NCBI GenBank assembly: GCA_963843535.1 | Contig: CAWJKU010000001.1 | Coordinates: 682,001-746,000, forward strand | Direction: 5' to 3' | DNA: 64,000 bases | Source: CAVUNY01 sp963843535 | GTDB taxonomy: Bacteria; Chloroflexota; Anaerolineae; Anaerolineales; Anaerolineaceae | Shown here: positions 25,801-33,773 of the stretch, one piece after another | Layout: the number at the start of each line of letters is the position of its first letter | Numbering within the stretch: the first letter of the stretch is position 1 | Program-made: the position numbers and the translations under genes | Notes under the pieces: generated by a model | Told to the model about the DNA's origin: nothing | Databases searched by the model: none | Seen by the model: only the letters and a program-made list of their open reading frames with translations

Positions 25801-27164
25801 TCAACCCGCTCCCGGCTGGTATCGGCCTGGAAGCGGCAGGTGGGAAGGCCGGCGATGACTGGCGCCCCCTGGCGGCGCAGCCTGTCCCCGCGGAAGCGAT
25901 CCAGCTGCGCTTCCGGGGGATCGAAGACCGTCTGGAGGCGCTCGATTACGCCATAAACCAGCACGTCAAGCGCCTGCGCCTGACCATCCCGGCTCCCCCG
26001 CCGGGCAGGCTGCTCGTGCTGAACGAGGTCGAGCTGTATTCGAGCGCAATGGTTAGCCCGAATCTTGCCTTTCTGTCAACCCTGGACCTGGGGGATCCAC
26101 AGGGTGTTTGTTTCGCGGCGGTCAGCCGCGGCCACGAACTGGTGGTGCTCAGGTATGATGGGGTGGAGCTCTGGCGCCGGCAGCTTGCAGGTCCCGTCAC
26201 CCACCTGTCTTGCCACTGTTTGGATAGTATTGAGCCGCCCGCTTCAATCTGTGTGGGACTGCTGAACGGCGATATTTTGATTTACAACGCGGGGGGCGGC
26301 CTACGCCAGGCAATTCACCTAAGGGAGGAAATGGCTCGACGCTCGGATATTTTCTTCGGCTGGCTGGACAGCGCCAACGAAATCACGGTCTGGCAGCGAG
26401 ATGCCGCCGGGCGGGCCGCCCTGGCGGTGGGCGGGTATGGGGTGGTGATTTTCCTTGACCCGGATGGCAACATCCTGGGGCACAGCTTTGCGGACGGTCC
26501 GTGGGTATACAGCCTGCTGGCCCTGCCAGGTCAGGATGGGGCGGATATTTGGGCGCGCACCGGTTGGAACCACGGCATCATGCTCTATGAAGGCCGGACG
26601 GGGTTTTCGCCTGGCGGGGGAACGGTCACTTTCGGCGGGGTGCAGCAGCCCATGTACCGCTCGTTCCTGCGGGCGATCCCTTTTGTGAATGGAAAAACAG
26701 TATTGTTCGAGACTGCTTTCACCGGTGGTCCGCAGCCGCAGGCCGTGATTATCGCTGCAGCCGAGGAGGGTTTCGGCGTGCTTTCGCCGGAGCTGAAAGA
26801 TTGGTTGTGGAAGATTGAGGGCGGCACGCCCATATCGGCCTGCCGGGTTTATACACCGCCGACCGGGCAGCCCCAGGTGATCACCGGCGGCGCCGATGGT
26901 TTCATCGCTGCCTATTCACTGATGGCGGGAAAGCCGCTGCGCCGGTTCTACGCCGGAGCGCCGGTTACCGGGCTGGTTTCACTGCCCGAAATCGAGGTAT
27001 TGGTGGTGGCCACCCGGCGTGGCGTCCTGGCTCTGGATCAGGACTGGAACCCCACGGTATTTTTCAGGCAAGAGGTCACCCGCCTGTGCCCTGCCGGTCC
27101 GCACTCCGTCCTCGCCGCCCGTCCTCAGGGTGAGATGATCTATCTGACCCTGCCAGACGGCTAA
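22809..27164 (+). CDS. Giant multidomain glycan-active-like protein, paralogue 2
   Basis: 1451 residues, starting 12 bases after paralogue 1 with GAGAGGCGGG before the ATG. It has the same order of domains: N-domain with LLGDLNTNRLV, helical region with GHRHHGKGTYEFY near 293 and FDDQDDDTTLNN, beta-rich centre (FDTGPELAPEPP, PETWLLPEG, GYQGGFRWQG), jelly roll and C-terminal propeller (GGYGVVIFLDPDGNILG, GGADGFIAAYSL). The shared segments mark probable active-site regions. Divergence elsewhere suggests an old tandem duplication with subfunctionalisation, or a heteromer. No signal peptide, so presumed cytoplasmic. Confidence 0.7.
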   Translation: MPQTPAMLLRSLDREIVLVRAGQCHAAIVYPGRHADPAYTLLAERLSALIEKVTGSSPEMIPDNQLIPDRRVSLPEPYRSRPLILLGDLNTNRLVSPCYAGYYCATDALYPGGDGYDLRTLVNPFGGGANLLLVGGSNLVGVEKALQRLVELIQRLGRPGELTLPYLLDVELEPSLAKMLADWPDARLDAPPPATADLPMYRAIGAYALAYAWTGDERYGRYAADCLRRLNGLVDDSYGDRHYYLERLLRGVQFLAAGGLLGQADLLRTDQLLLNTVLGEQGMWWRKRDAAPPLGHRHHGKGTYEFYLIARYLSEHGNPNPPARQLCERWLRESRAFLDGLAQAGFDDQDDDTTLNNLATLFWYALGEERYDFFENGNARRAAERAVALHDNMGAGAGQSGYTEAYLNMLYIQLEATIPVAAAAFYYQDRGLKWILKKMPNLEIPIAGGRNFYYYPIFMHKFDTGPELAPEPPAALSGLRVLSLAPYQVSLNNAPPLHVEPFGHFVNAPETWLLPEGIASNHLAGEKGFDKLVARSGYEPDDPYLLLQGYQGGFRWQGRNRGANCIVRFSQFGHIFLVQNTRHLSPYYLNGVYASDGYNQEPVPPIAEWLAADDFPTTGLSSTRLSNYHHTQWTRHIFWRKAGHGFYVVIDCLNSQDPNSRPYSFTCTWRTPAYAELEGRAWQTAQGDHRFSLHSSEHLLVSTEIEDGQNAAAPYLLHQVKSGLYSAGQTTSFQNLFYTRPQSEPDDLDLWKINETQALVVRAGEEPVGLCAAGPQDTPTRAAGILFQAVSAWISPQDISLGAAAHLSLAGAVDWQIQSRLPLGIQLDLDAGVLLLQYDTPEADSTIVDIRLDARGQTLELHPGERQSIALPAQSCRRLADFLKGELDRLMQTSRPAPPPASSAEPVLPSGWSEGWRFANWKGIPEHLRDVMVAADPPPIDGFPEQLCDTVYPELRDARQQWPSADRYTIILTLKEEHLLSRVRLVGDSPLEPFFKLFNPLPAGIGLEAAGGKAGDDWRPLAAQPVPAEAIQLRFRGIEDRLEALDYAINQHVKRLRLTIPAPPPGRLLVLNEVELYSSAMVSPNLAFLSTLDLGDPQGVCFAAVSRGHELVVLRYDGVELWRRQLAGPVTHLSCHCLDSIEPPASICVGLLNGDILIYNAGGGLRQAIHLREEMARRSDIFFGWLDSANEITVWQRDAAGRAALAVGGYGVVIFLDPDGNILGHSFADGPWVYSLLALPGQDGADIWARTGWNHGIMLYEGRTGFSPGGGTVTFGGVQQPMYRSFLRAIPFVNGKTVLFETAFTGGPQPQAVIIAAAEEGFGVLSPELKDWLWKIEGGTPISACRVYTPPTGQPQVITGGADGFIAAYSLMAGKPLRRFYAGAPVTGLVSLPEIEVLVVATRRGVLALDQDWNPTVFFRQEVTRLCPAGPHSVLAARPQGEMIYLTLPDG

Positions 27165-27200
27165 AATTAGAAAATGATATACTCTTAAAGGGAAAATCAT

Positions 27201-28139
27201 ATGACAAGAAAAATTACCATTGCTTCCGTCCAATTGCCCGCCTTCCCCAAGGGCGCCACCGATGCCGAAAAGAAAGAAAGCAACTATCAAGCGGCAGAGT
27301 ACTGGCTGGATCAGGCGGGGCAGATGGGCACGGATATTGCCTGCCTGGGCGAAATGTTTAATATTCACGGCCTCGAAATGACGTATGCCAGCTACCCGAG
27401 CCAGGTGGATGGTGATTTTAAGGCTGTGCTGCGCCGCCTGGGACCGATCGCCCGCCGGCGCAACATGTATATTATTGCCCCTATCCTGGAAATTGTGGAT
27501 GGGGTGCGTCGGAATGTCGCCATGCTGCTCGACCGTTCGGGAAGTTACCTGGGGGGATACTTCAAAGTGCACTGCATCGAAAACGAGCGCGACCTGGGGA
27601 TTGTCCCGGGCGATGAATGGCCCACCTTCAACCTCGATTTTGGCTGCATCGGGATTCAAATTTGCCATGACAATTCCTTCCCGGAAAGTGCCCGCTGCCT
27701 GACCCTTAATGGGGCCGAGGTTGTCTTCTGGCCGCACGTGATGGGCGGGTGGGGCGGGGAATTTATGGATATTTTGCTGCGCGCCCCGGCCATCCACAAT
27801 GGCATCGTATTTGTGCCCTCCTGCTACGGCTGCGACCCGGGCATGGCCTGGCGCAACGGTGAGATGCTGTTTGGGCGCAGCTCCATTATCGGCCCGGATG
27901 CGATCATTATTGCCGATGCCGGGCGCTACACCGGGATCGCCCTGGCCCAGGTTGACCTGGACCAGCCGCGCATCGCGCACGAGTTTACCCGCCACGGGGA
28001 ATATGTTTGGAAAAATGACATGCTGCGCGACCGCCGCCCGGACACCTACGGGCCCCTGACCCGGCCTGCTGCCCCCCTGGATCCCATTCCCGGCTCCGAC
28101 CTGGCAGAGTCGGCCAGCTCCAGCCAACCCACTCATTAA
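27201..28139 (+). CDS. Carbon-nitrogen hydrolase (nitrilase superfamily)
   Basis: 312 residues with the complete nitrilase triad by position: Glu51 (CLGEMFN), Lys122 (GGYFKVHC) and Cys155 (IGIQICHDNSFPE). It would hydrolyse an amide, carbamoyl or nitrile bond in the cytoplasm. In this glycan operon an N-acyl or carbamoyl sugar substituent is a plausible but unproven target. It lies 36 bases after the giant pair and continues the run of plus-strand genes. Confidence 0.9.
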   Translation: MTRKITIASVQLPAFPKGATDAEKKESNYQAAEYWLDQAGQMGTDIACLGEMFNIHGLEMTYASYPSQVDGDFKAVLRRLGPIARRRNMYIIAPILEIVDGVRRNVAMLLDRSGSYLGGYFKVHCIENERDLGIVPGDEWPTFNLDFGCIGIQICHDNSFPESARCLTLNGAEVVFWPHVMGGWGGEFMDILLRAPAIHNGIVFVPSCYGCDPGMAWRNGEMLFGRSSIIGPDAIIIADAGRYTGIALAQVDLDQPRIAHEFTRHGEYVWKNDMLRDRRPDTYGPLTRPAAPLDPIPGSDLAESASSSQPTH

Positions 28140-28204
28140 CACCCGTCAAATCGGACTTTTATTCCCATCGTGAATAAAGATCCCTCGAAATTAATAGAGG
28201 AATT

Positions 28205-29236
28205 ATGCCGTCTGAGACGATCCGGAACGAAGAAGAACTGATTGATGTCATGACGCTGCCGCGTCCAGTGCTGGTTGATTTTATGCGTACCCTTACCAGC
28301 CCGCTGGTCATCCTGGGGGCCGGCGGAAAAATGGGCCCCACCCTGGCGATCCTGGCTCGTCGCGCCGCCGATAAAGCCGGTAATCCGCTGGAAATTGTTG
28401 CAGTCAGCCGCTATTCCGACAGCCGCACCCGCCAGGACCTTGAATCGCGTGGGATCCGCACGATCAGCGCCGATCTGATGGACCAGAGCGTATTTGCCGG
28501 GCTGCCCGATACGGACAACCTGCTTTACCTGGTGGGATTGAAATTTGGCACCAGCGACAACCCGGCTCGCACCTGGGCGACCAATACACTCGTTCCGGCT
28601 TACGCCGCTGAGCGCTACCGTGAGGCGCGTATCGCCGCCCTTTCCACCGGGAATGTCTACCCCCTGGTTAATATCGGCGGCGGTGGATCGGTTGAAAGCG
28701 ATCCCCTGACCCCCCTGGGTGAGTATTCTAATGCCTGCGTGGCACGCGAGCGCATCTTCGAATATTATTCGGCCAAAAACAGCACCCCCATTGTCTTGCT
28801 GAGACTCAGTTTTGCTCTTGACCTGCGCTATGGGGTGCTGGTGGATATCGCCAACAAAGTCTGGCGCGGTGAGCCGGTGGATGTCGCTATGTCTCACATG
28901 AACTGTATCTGGCAGGGGGATGCCAATGAGATGATCATCCGTTCGCTGGCCCTGGCCAGCGTTCCACCGACACCCCTCAACCTGGTGGGCGGCGAGCATT
29001 ATTCCATCCGCCAGGTAGCCCAACGTTTCGGCGCGCTGATGGGGAAACCCGTGGCCTTCAGCGGGGTCGAGACCCGGACTGCCTTCTTGAGCAATAATGC
29101 TCGCCTGCGTTCTGCCCTGGGCGAGCCTCCCACCTCGATGGAGCAGGTTATGCAGTGGGTGGCAGGCTGGGTCATGGCAGGCGGCAGGCAGCTGAATAAA
29201 CCTACCCATTTTGAAGTGCGCGATGGAGGTTATTAA
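28205..29236 (+). CDS. NAD-dependent epimerase/dehydratase-like (extended SDR) protein
   Basis: 343 residues. The nucleotide-binding loop VILGAGGKMGPTLA lies near residue 38, later than usual because of an N-terminal extension of about 30 residues. Segments SADLMDQSVF and ALSTGNVYPLV follow, and the C-terminus resembles epimerase substrate domains (LNLVGGEHYSIRQVAQRFGALMGKP). The canonical YxxxK is not obvious: the expected region reads GEYSNACVARERI, so the catalytic Tyr/Lys pair may be changed. Probably a sugar or sugar-acid oxidoreductase. GAGGAATT precedes the ATG. Its stop directly abuts the next start. Confidence 0.82.
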   Translation: MPSETIRNEEELIDVMTLPRPVLVDFMRTLTSPLVILGAGGKMGPTLAILARRAADKAGNPLEIVAVSRYSDSRTRQDLESRGIRTISADLMDQSVFAGLPDTDNLLYLVGLKFGTSDNPARTWATNTLVPAYAAERYREARIAALSTGNVYPLVNIGGGGSVESDPLTPLGEYSNACVARERIFEYYSAKNSTPIVLLRLSFALDLRYGVLVDIANKVWRGEPVDVAMSHMNCIWQGDANEMIIRSLALASVPPTPLNLVGGEHYSIRQVAQRFGALMGKPVAFSGVETRTAFLSNNARLRSALGEPPTSMEQVMQWVAGWVMAGGRQLNKPTHFEVRDGGY

Positions 29237-30310
29237 ATGGTTGAATATCCCATGCCGCCCCTCTCCATCCTCGCGGCCCTGCATGACGGGCTGGTAATCC
29301 CAGCCCATCCCCTGGCGCTTGACCGCCAGCGTAAGTTCGATGAGCGCCGCCAGCGGGCGCTGACCCGCTACTACCATGCCGCCGGGGCGGGCGGGGTGGC
29401 GGTAGGCGTGCACAGCACCCAGTTTGCCATTCGCGAACCGCGCTTTTCACTGTACCGGCCGGTCATGGAACTGGCTGCCCAAACCATCCGGGACTGCGAC
29501 CGCTCTACCGGACGGCAGACGGTGCTGGTGGCCGGCGTGTGCGGGCTGACGGACCAGGCCCTGCATGAGGCGCGCTTCGCCAGGGAGACCGGTTACCACG
29601 TAGGCCTGCTTTCCCTGGCTGCCTTGAAAGGGGCAAGCGACACTGACTTGATTACCCATTGCACCGCCGTGGCCCATGAAATCCCGCTGATGGGTTTTTA
29701 TCTCCAGCCTGCAGCGGGGGGACGCTTGCTCTCGGAAGGATTCTGGCGGAGCTTTGTGGAAATTCCCAACGTGGTCGCCATTAAAATGGCCCCTTTCAAC
29801 CGCTACCAGACCCTGGATGTGATCCGGGCAGTCGCTTCTGCCGGGCGGGCCGGTGAGATTGCCCTCTATACCGGCAATGACGACAATATCCTGGTGGACC
29901 TGCTGACCGAATTCGTTATTCCCACTGTACGCGAGGAAGCGCGTATCCGCATTGTGGGCGGCCTGCTGGGCCACTGGGGCTGCTGGACGCAAAAGACGGT
30001 CGAAATCCTGGCCCGGGTTAAGCAGGCCCGCCTGGATCCTGTCGTTCCCAGCCAGCTGCTCACCCTGGCTGCCCAGGTCACCGATTGCAACGCCGCCTTT
30101 TTTGACGCCGCCAACCAGTATGCCGGGGCGCTGCCTGGGGTCCACGAAGTGCTGCGCCGCCAGGGTTTGTTAAAAAACAATTTCACTCTCGATCCGGACG
30201 AGACCCTCTCGCCGGGCCAATCCGCCGAGATCGACCGGGTTTATAAGGCTTATCCTGACCTGAACGACGACCAATTTGTGCTGGAAAACCTGCCTGCCTG
30301 GTTGAGCTGA
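29237..30310 (+). CDS. DapA/NanA-family class I aldolase-like protein
   Basis: 357 residues of the dihydrodipicolinate synthase/N-acetylneuraminate lyase barrel. The Schiff-base lysine is Lys183 in VVAIKMAPFNRY, and the partner tyrosine is Tyr155 in MGFYLQPAAGG. The N-terminal half has GAGGVAVGVHSTQF where DapA has its GTTGE loop, so the alpha-ketoacid pocket differs. Cleavage of a keto-deoxy sugar acid is the likely role here, downstream of the dehydrogenase encoded immediately before. The ATG follows the previous stop with no gap, indicating coupling. Confidence 0.88.
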   Translation: MVEYPMPPLSILAALHDGLVIPAHPLALDRQRKFDERRQRALTRYYHAAGAGGVAVGVHSTQFAIREPRFSLYRPVMELAAQTIRDCDRSTGRQTVLVAGVCGLTDQALHEARFARETGYHVGLLSLAALKGASDTDLITHCTAVAHEIPLMGFYLQPAAGGRLLSEGFWRSFVEIPNVVAIKMAPFNRYQTLDVIRAVASAGRAGEIALYTGNDDNILVDLLTEFVIPTVREEARIRIVGGLLGHWGCWTQKTVEILARVKQARLDPVVPSQLLTLAAQVTDCNAAFFDAANQYAGALPGVHEVLRRQGLLKNNFTLDPDETLSPGQSAEIDRVYKAYPDLNDDQFVLENLPAWLS

Positions 30311-30313
30311 GCC

Positions 30314-31369
30314 ATGATCCCCCTGCGTTCCCTCCCTTTTCGCCGTCTCCAGCGCAGCGGTCTGTCCAACGCTGGTTGGGCTTACGATAACTACCCCGAA
30401 TTGAAGCCCCTGGATGCCTTCACCACCATCGACCTGATCGATCAGTCTGGGCCGGGGGTGGTGACCTGCTTCCACATCCTTCAGCATCTGGCAGTAGCGG
30501 ACGGCAACCTGGAATTCCTGGAAACAGGGGCAACGGCCGAAAAGATCTCCGAAAGCGAAGAACTGCTGCGGGCGGTCTCCCGCGGGCTGACCCTGGAGGT
30601 CTTTTACAACCGCAGCCCGGTCCCGGCTGTGCGCTGCCCGCTGGCGGATTTCTTTGCCGACGGCTGCCAGGGAAAGGCAGTCAACTACTCCACCCCGTTT
30701 GTGGAAAAGCTGCCCCGCTCTTATAACTGTTATATCCCCATGCCCTTCGAACGGCATATTCGCATCACACTGCGCAATCAAACGTCCTACAACCTGCTTT
30801 CTTACAGCTTTATTGAATTCGAGCGCCTGCCGGAATGGGAACCCGACCTGGAGTATTTTCACTGTGCCTGGCAGGAGCACCATTTCCAGCTTACCCCGGA
30901 TACCATTCTGCCCCTGATCCAAATCCCTGGTCCGGGCCACCTGGTGGGAAGCCAGTTCAGCATCATCACCGCGGAGCCGGTCTTTAAAGATTTCTTCTTT
31001 ATCATGGAAGGCAACGTCGAGCACCGCCTGGACGGCGAGGAAAAACCTTCCATCGATTACCTGGGGACCGAGGACTCGTTTGGCTTCTCCTGGGGCTTTC
31101 GGGAAGTCTTCTGCGGGCTGCGCAGCGGGATCAATTATGTGCAAATGGCAGAATTTCCCATCGAGCTGTCCATCTACCGCTTCCGCGACCAGAACGTAAT
31201 CTCCTTTGAGCGGTCGCTGGATATTCGCATCAACTGGCAGAACGAATTCACTTACGGCAAGACCAGGCCTCATACCTTCCTGCGCCGCCGGGTGTGGGAC
31301 GCCGTCCACAAGGGCGGTGCCTGGGTAAATTACGCCACTACCTACTACTGGTACCAGGTAGACACGTAA
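30314..31369 (+). CDS. DUF2961-like (GH172-related) protein
   Basis: 351 residues, beginning 3 bases after the aldolase stop. Features recalling DUF2961 are an early SGPGVVTCFHIL strand, the IPMPFERHIRITLRNQT segment in mid-protein and a beta-rich remainder. GH172 members of DUF2961 act on fructan- or arabinan-type linkages, and most others are uncharacterised. No signal peptide. It is the last gene of the long run, and the next gene is convergent. The family call rests on a few motifs and is moderate. Confidence 0.6.
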   Translation: MIPLRSLPFRRLQRSGLSNAGWAYDNYPELKPLDAFTTIDLIDQSGPGVVTCFHILQHLAVADGNLEFLETGATAEKISESEELLRAVSRGLTLEVFYNRSPVPAVRCPLADFFADGCQGKAVNYSTPFVEKLPRSYNCYIPMPFERHIRITLRNQTSYNLLSYSFIEFERLPEWEPDLEYFHCAWQEHHFQLTPDTILPLIQIPGPGHLVGSQFSIITAEPVFKDFFFIMEGNVEHRLDGEEKPSIDYLGTEDSFGFSWGFREVFCGLRSGINYVQMAEFPIELSIYRFRDQNVISFERSLDIRINWQNEFTYGKTRPHTFLRRRVWDAVHKGGAWVNYATTYYWYQVDT

Positions 31370-31433
31370 GCTTTAGCTATTCTGAGCTTATAAAGAGGAC
31401 TTCTTTCAACTCCTCGAAGTGGGGTTCTGCTTG

Positions 31434-32480
31434 CTACCCTGTCCGGGTTGCCTGCGCCATCGCGTCCACATTGGCGGGCGGGGTATCCCTTCCCAGGGCG
31501 CACCCGCTGCTGAGGATGAACCCCGTCTGGCCTTCCATCGCCTCTACCAGCTCACGCGAAAGCTGGTAAATGGTTTCCGGGCCAGCCTGCACCAGGGTGG
31601 TGGTGTTCAAATTCCCCTTTAAGGCCACCCCTTTACCCAGCCTGGCGCGAGTCTGTACCACATTCACCGGCCAGTCAATTTCCAGGCAGTCCGTCTCGCT
31701 GGCGGCGATCGCATCGAGCGCAGCCGGGGCCAGCCGACCGCAAATGTGCAGCACGCTCGGAATCCCAAGGCTGCGGATTTTCTCGCAAACTATTTTTTCG
31801 AACGGCAGTACAAATTCGCGGTAAACCCTGGGGCTGATCAGGTTGGAAGAAGCAAACCCCTCGCCAATCCAGATGGCCGCTGGGTCGAAGCGGGCCATCT
31901 CGTCCACCCAGGACAGCGCCAGCGGCAGGCGCTTTTCAACAGCCCTGAGCAGGCCGACCGGATCGTCAGCTGTGGCAAGCATCACTCGTTCCAGGCCCAT
32001 CAGGAAGGCGATGTGCGAGAATGGACCGGTGACGCCCGCCAACACGCAGTGAGAATTGCGCATAGATAAAGATAATCCCGCAAGCGTTTCTACCACCCCG
32101 GCCTGGAAAGGGTTATCGGAAATGAGGCGCGGGTCGTCAAAAGAAACGATCTCGCGCCCGGCGACGGAGCCGATGTCATGGTACGGTACGTACCAGGTCA
32201 GACCGCCGGTGGTCTTGATCAGCCAGCCGTCCGTTGTCCGCTCCCGGTCGAGGATGATTTCATCTGACAGGCACAGGTTGATGGAAAGGCCGTCGATCAA
32301 GGGGTGCTTCACCAGGCAGGCTGACAGGGATTCAGCGTGGCGGGCGGGGTTGATGAAGCATTCTGATACCGGCATGCCAAGCACGGCGGCGGAATAGGAA
32401 TTATCGATCAGCGGAACACAGGGTACCCAGTCTGTGGCCTGGCCGGTCATGGCAGCCACGGAGCGTTGACGGGAGGTCAT
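31434..32480 (-). CDS. Uroporphyrinogen decarboxylase-family protein, methyltransferase-like
   Basis: 348 residues, URO-D fold. It has the ligand pattern HIC in VLHICGRLAPAAL and a later cysteine in SSGCALGRDTPP, again the HxC...C set of corrinoid:thiol methyltransferases, with KGNLNTTTL between. It is a paralogue of the protein at 12475, but distant enough to have another substrate or partner. It starts 12 bases after the neighbouring URO-D gene stop and is co-transcribed with it. Confidence 0.82.
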   Translation of the reverse strand: MTSRQRSVAAMTGQATDWVPCVPLIDNSYSAAVLGMPVSECFINPARHAESLSACLVKHPLIDGLSINLCLSDEIILDRERTTDGWLIKTTGGLTWYVPYHDIGSVAGREIVSFDDPRLISDNPFQAGVVETLAGLSLSMRNSHCVLAGVTGPFSHIAFLMGLERVMLATADDPVGLLRAVEKRLPLALSWVDEMARFDPAAIWIGEGFASSNLISPRVYREFVLPFEKIVCEKIRSLGIPSVLHICGRLAPAALDAIAASETDCLEIDWPVNVVQTRARLGKGVALKGNLNTTTLVQAGPETIYQLSRELVEAMEGQTGFILSSGCALGRDTPPANVDAMAQATRTG

Positions 32481-32492
32481 TGGGGAGGCTAT

Positions 32493-33602
32493 TTACGCCA
32501 GCCTTCCGCGCAGGTCTGCCGCCCGGTCAAATATTTCTTCGCGGCTGATGCCTGCGGCAGCATACATGGCAAAGATGTTTTCATCCGGTGTTTCAGGTGG
32601 GATGGTGTGCGAGGCTGCCAGGATGTACCCGCCCCCGCCGCGGGTCATCCCCTCGATCAAGCGGCGGGTCTCGGCCTCCACCTGGGCGGCGGTGGCATTG
32701 GGCAGCAGCTCCTGGGTATCCAGCCCGCCCATAAAGGTAATAGCTTTACCAAATTCCCGTTTCAGCTCAAAGGGATCCATGCCCGGGCAGTTGCCCTGGA
32801 CCGGGTTGAGCACGTCCATCCCGATTTCAATCAGATCGGGGATGATCGGGCGCAGCGCCCCGCAGCAGTGATAAGCCAGCCACAGGTGGTGCTCCCTGGC
32901 GATGGCAAAGACCCGCGCCAGCTCCGGTTTGACCAGCGCCCGCCAGGTTTTGGGGCTGATCATCATCGCGTTCTGCGAGGCGACGTCGTCGCCGGTCCAC
33001 AGCCAGTCTAATGGGTAGCGTTCGATCACCTTCTCCGCCAGGGTGATCGAAAAATCAGCGCAGCTTTTCAGGAGATACCCGGCCAGGTCCGGATCAGAGA
33101 CCAGGTCGATCATGGTATTTTCCATGCCGCGCAGCCGCCAGTACATCTCGAAGGCGCACGGCGAAACGTCGCAGCCAATGAAACGGCGGCCGGCATCCTG
33201 CCCTACCGGGATCATGGGCTGGAGCAGGTCGTCAATATGGTCTATCGGGAACCGATACTGCCTGGTCTCCTCCGGGCTGGCCTGCGCCAGCGGGTGAGAG
33301 GCGATCTGGTTGAAGTAGTACTGTTTGACCCACTTGATACCCCAGTAGTCGATGTGCCAGTCGCCATCCTGCTCATGGGTGATACCTTCCATGGCATAGT
33401 TATTGTTTACCCATGTCTGGCTGACATCGTTTGCCATTACCTCGTTTAAACCTGAGAGGGGAATTTCGAGCTGGCGGCTCAGCCTTTGGGCGGTTGCCGG
33501 ATGAAACCACATAAAAATGGGCACCCTATCGCTGGGCCGGTGTTTGAGAGCCGCGGTCACCCGTTCTATCGAGTTCATTGCGTTTCCTCCCGTCACCATC
33601 AT
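32493..33602 (-). CDS. Uroporphyrinogen decarboxylase-family protein with altered third ligand
   Basis: 369 residues, URO-D fold, with HCC in LAYHCCGALRPI as the first two ligand positions. The third position reads ILAASHTIPPETPDENI, with His in place of the cysteine seen in the two sister proteins. That may change the metal or abolish thiol activation. MGGLDTQELLPNAT corresponds to the conserved GNxDT loop. Its gene leads the pair with the URO-D gene at 31434. A ribosome binding site (GGAGGAAACGC) precedes the ATG at 33602. Confidence 0.8.
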   Translation of the reverse strand: MMVTGGNAMNSIERVTAALKHRPSDRVPIFMWFHPATAQRLSRQLEIPLSGLNEVMANDVSQTWVNNNYAMEGITHEQDGDWHIDYWGIKWVKQYYFNQIASHPLAQASPEETRQYRFPIDHIDDLLQPMIPVGQDAGRRFIGCDVSPCAFEMYWRLRGMENTMIDLVSDPDLAGYLLKSCADFSITLAEKVIERYPLDWLWTGDDVASQNAMMISPKTWRALVKPELARVFAIAREHHLWLAYHCCGALRPIIPDLIEIGMDVLNPVQGNCPGMDPFELKREFGKAITFMGGLDTQELLPNATAAQVEAETRRLIEGMTRGGGGYILAASHTIPPETPDENIFAMYAAAGISREEIFDRAADLRGRLA

Positions 33603-33620
33603 ATTCCAATTTTGATGATT

Positions 33621-33657
33621 CAGGTGTTTTTTTAGCGAAGCCTCAAAAAAACACCTG
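33621..33657 (-). terminator. Terminator-like hairpin after the 927-residue gene
   Basis: A perfect 13-bp stem (CAGGTGTTTTTTT at 33621-33633, AAAAAAACACCTG at 33645-33657) around an 11-base loop. The A/T part of the stem gives a T-run on either strand. It separates the 927-residue gene from the URO-D pair. Confidence 0.65.
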
Positions 33658-33715
33658 TTGCATCATTTGCGTGGTCCAACGTGTGATCAGTTGAAGGGGA
33701 AAGGGTGGATTTTAA

Positions 33716-33733
33716 GCGGGGTCGAGACCCCGC
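33716..33733 (-). terminator. GC-rich hairpin downstream of the 927-residue gene
   Basis: GCGGGGTC, GA, GACCCCGC, an 8-bp perfect stem 40 bases after the 927-residue gene stop (minus strand). With the hairpin at 33621 it fills the 171-base gap; no gene is seen there. Confidence 0.55.
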
Positions 33734-33773
33734 ATAAATTCTTATTTTAACGTTAGTTTGGAACTCACGTTAT

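Noticed and set aside
26979..28142. Minus-strand open frame of 387 codons
   Set aside because: It covers the nitrilase-family gene and the end of giant paralogue 2, both clearly real. Its composition is Gly/Ala/His/Gln-rich without domain motifs, as expected of an antisense frame in GC-rich DNA.
28136..29413. Minus-strand open frame of 425 codons
   Set aside because: Antisense to the SDR and aldolase genes, which have recognisable motifs and spacing. No motif or ribosome binding site in this frame.
30170..31309. Minus-strand open frame of 379 codons
   Set aside because: Antisense to the DUF2961-like gene. It has no domain motifs, while the plus-strand gene fits the operon spacing exactly.
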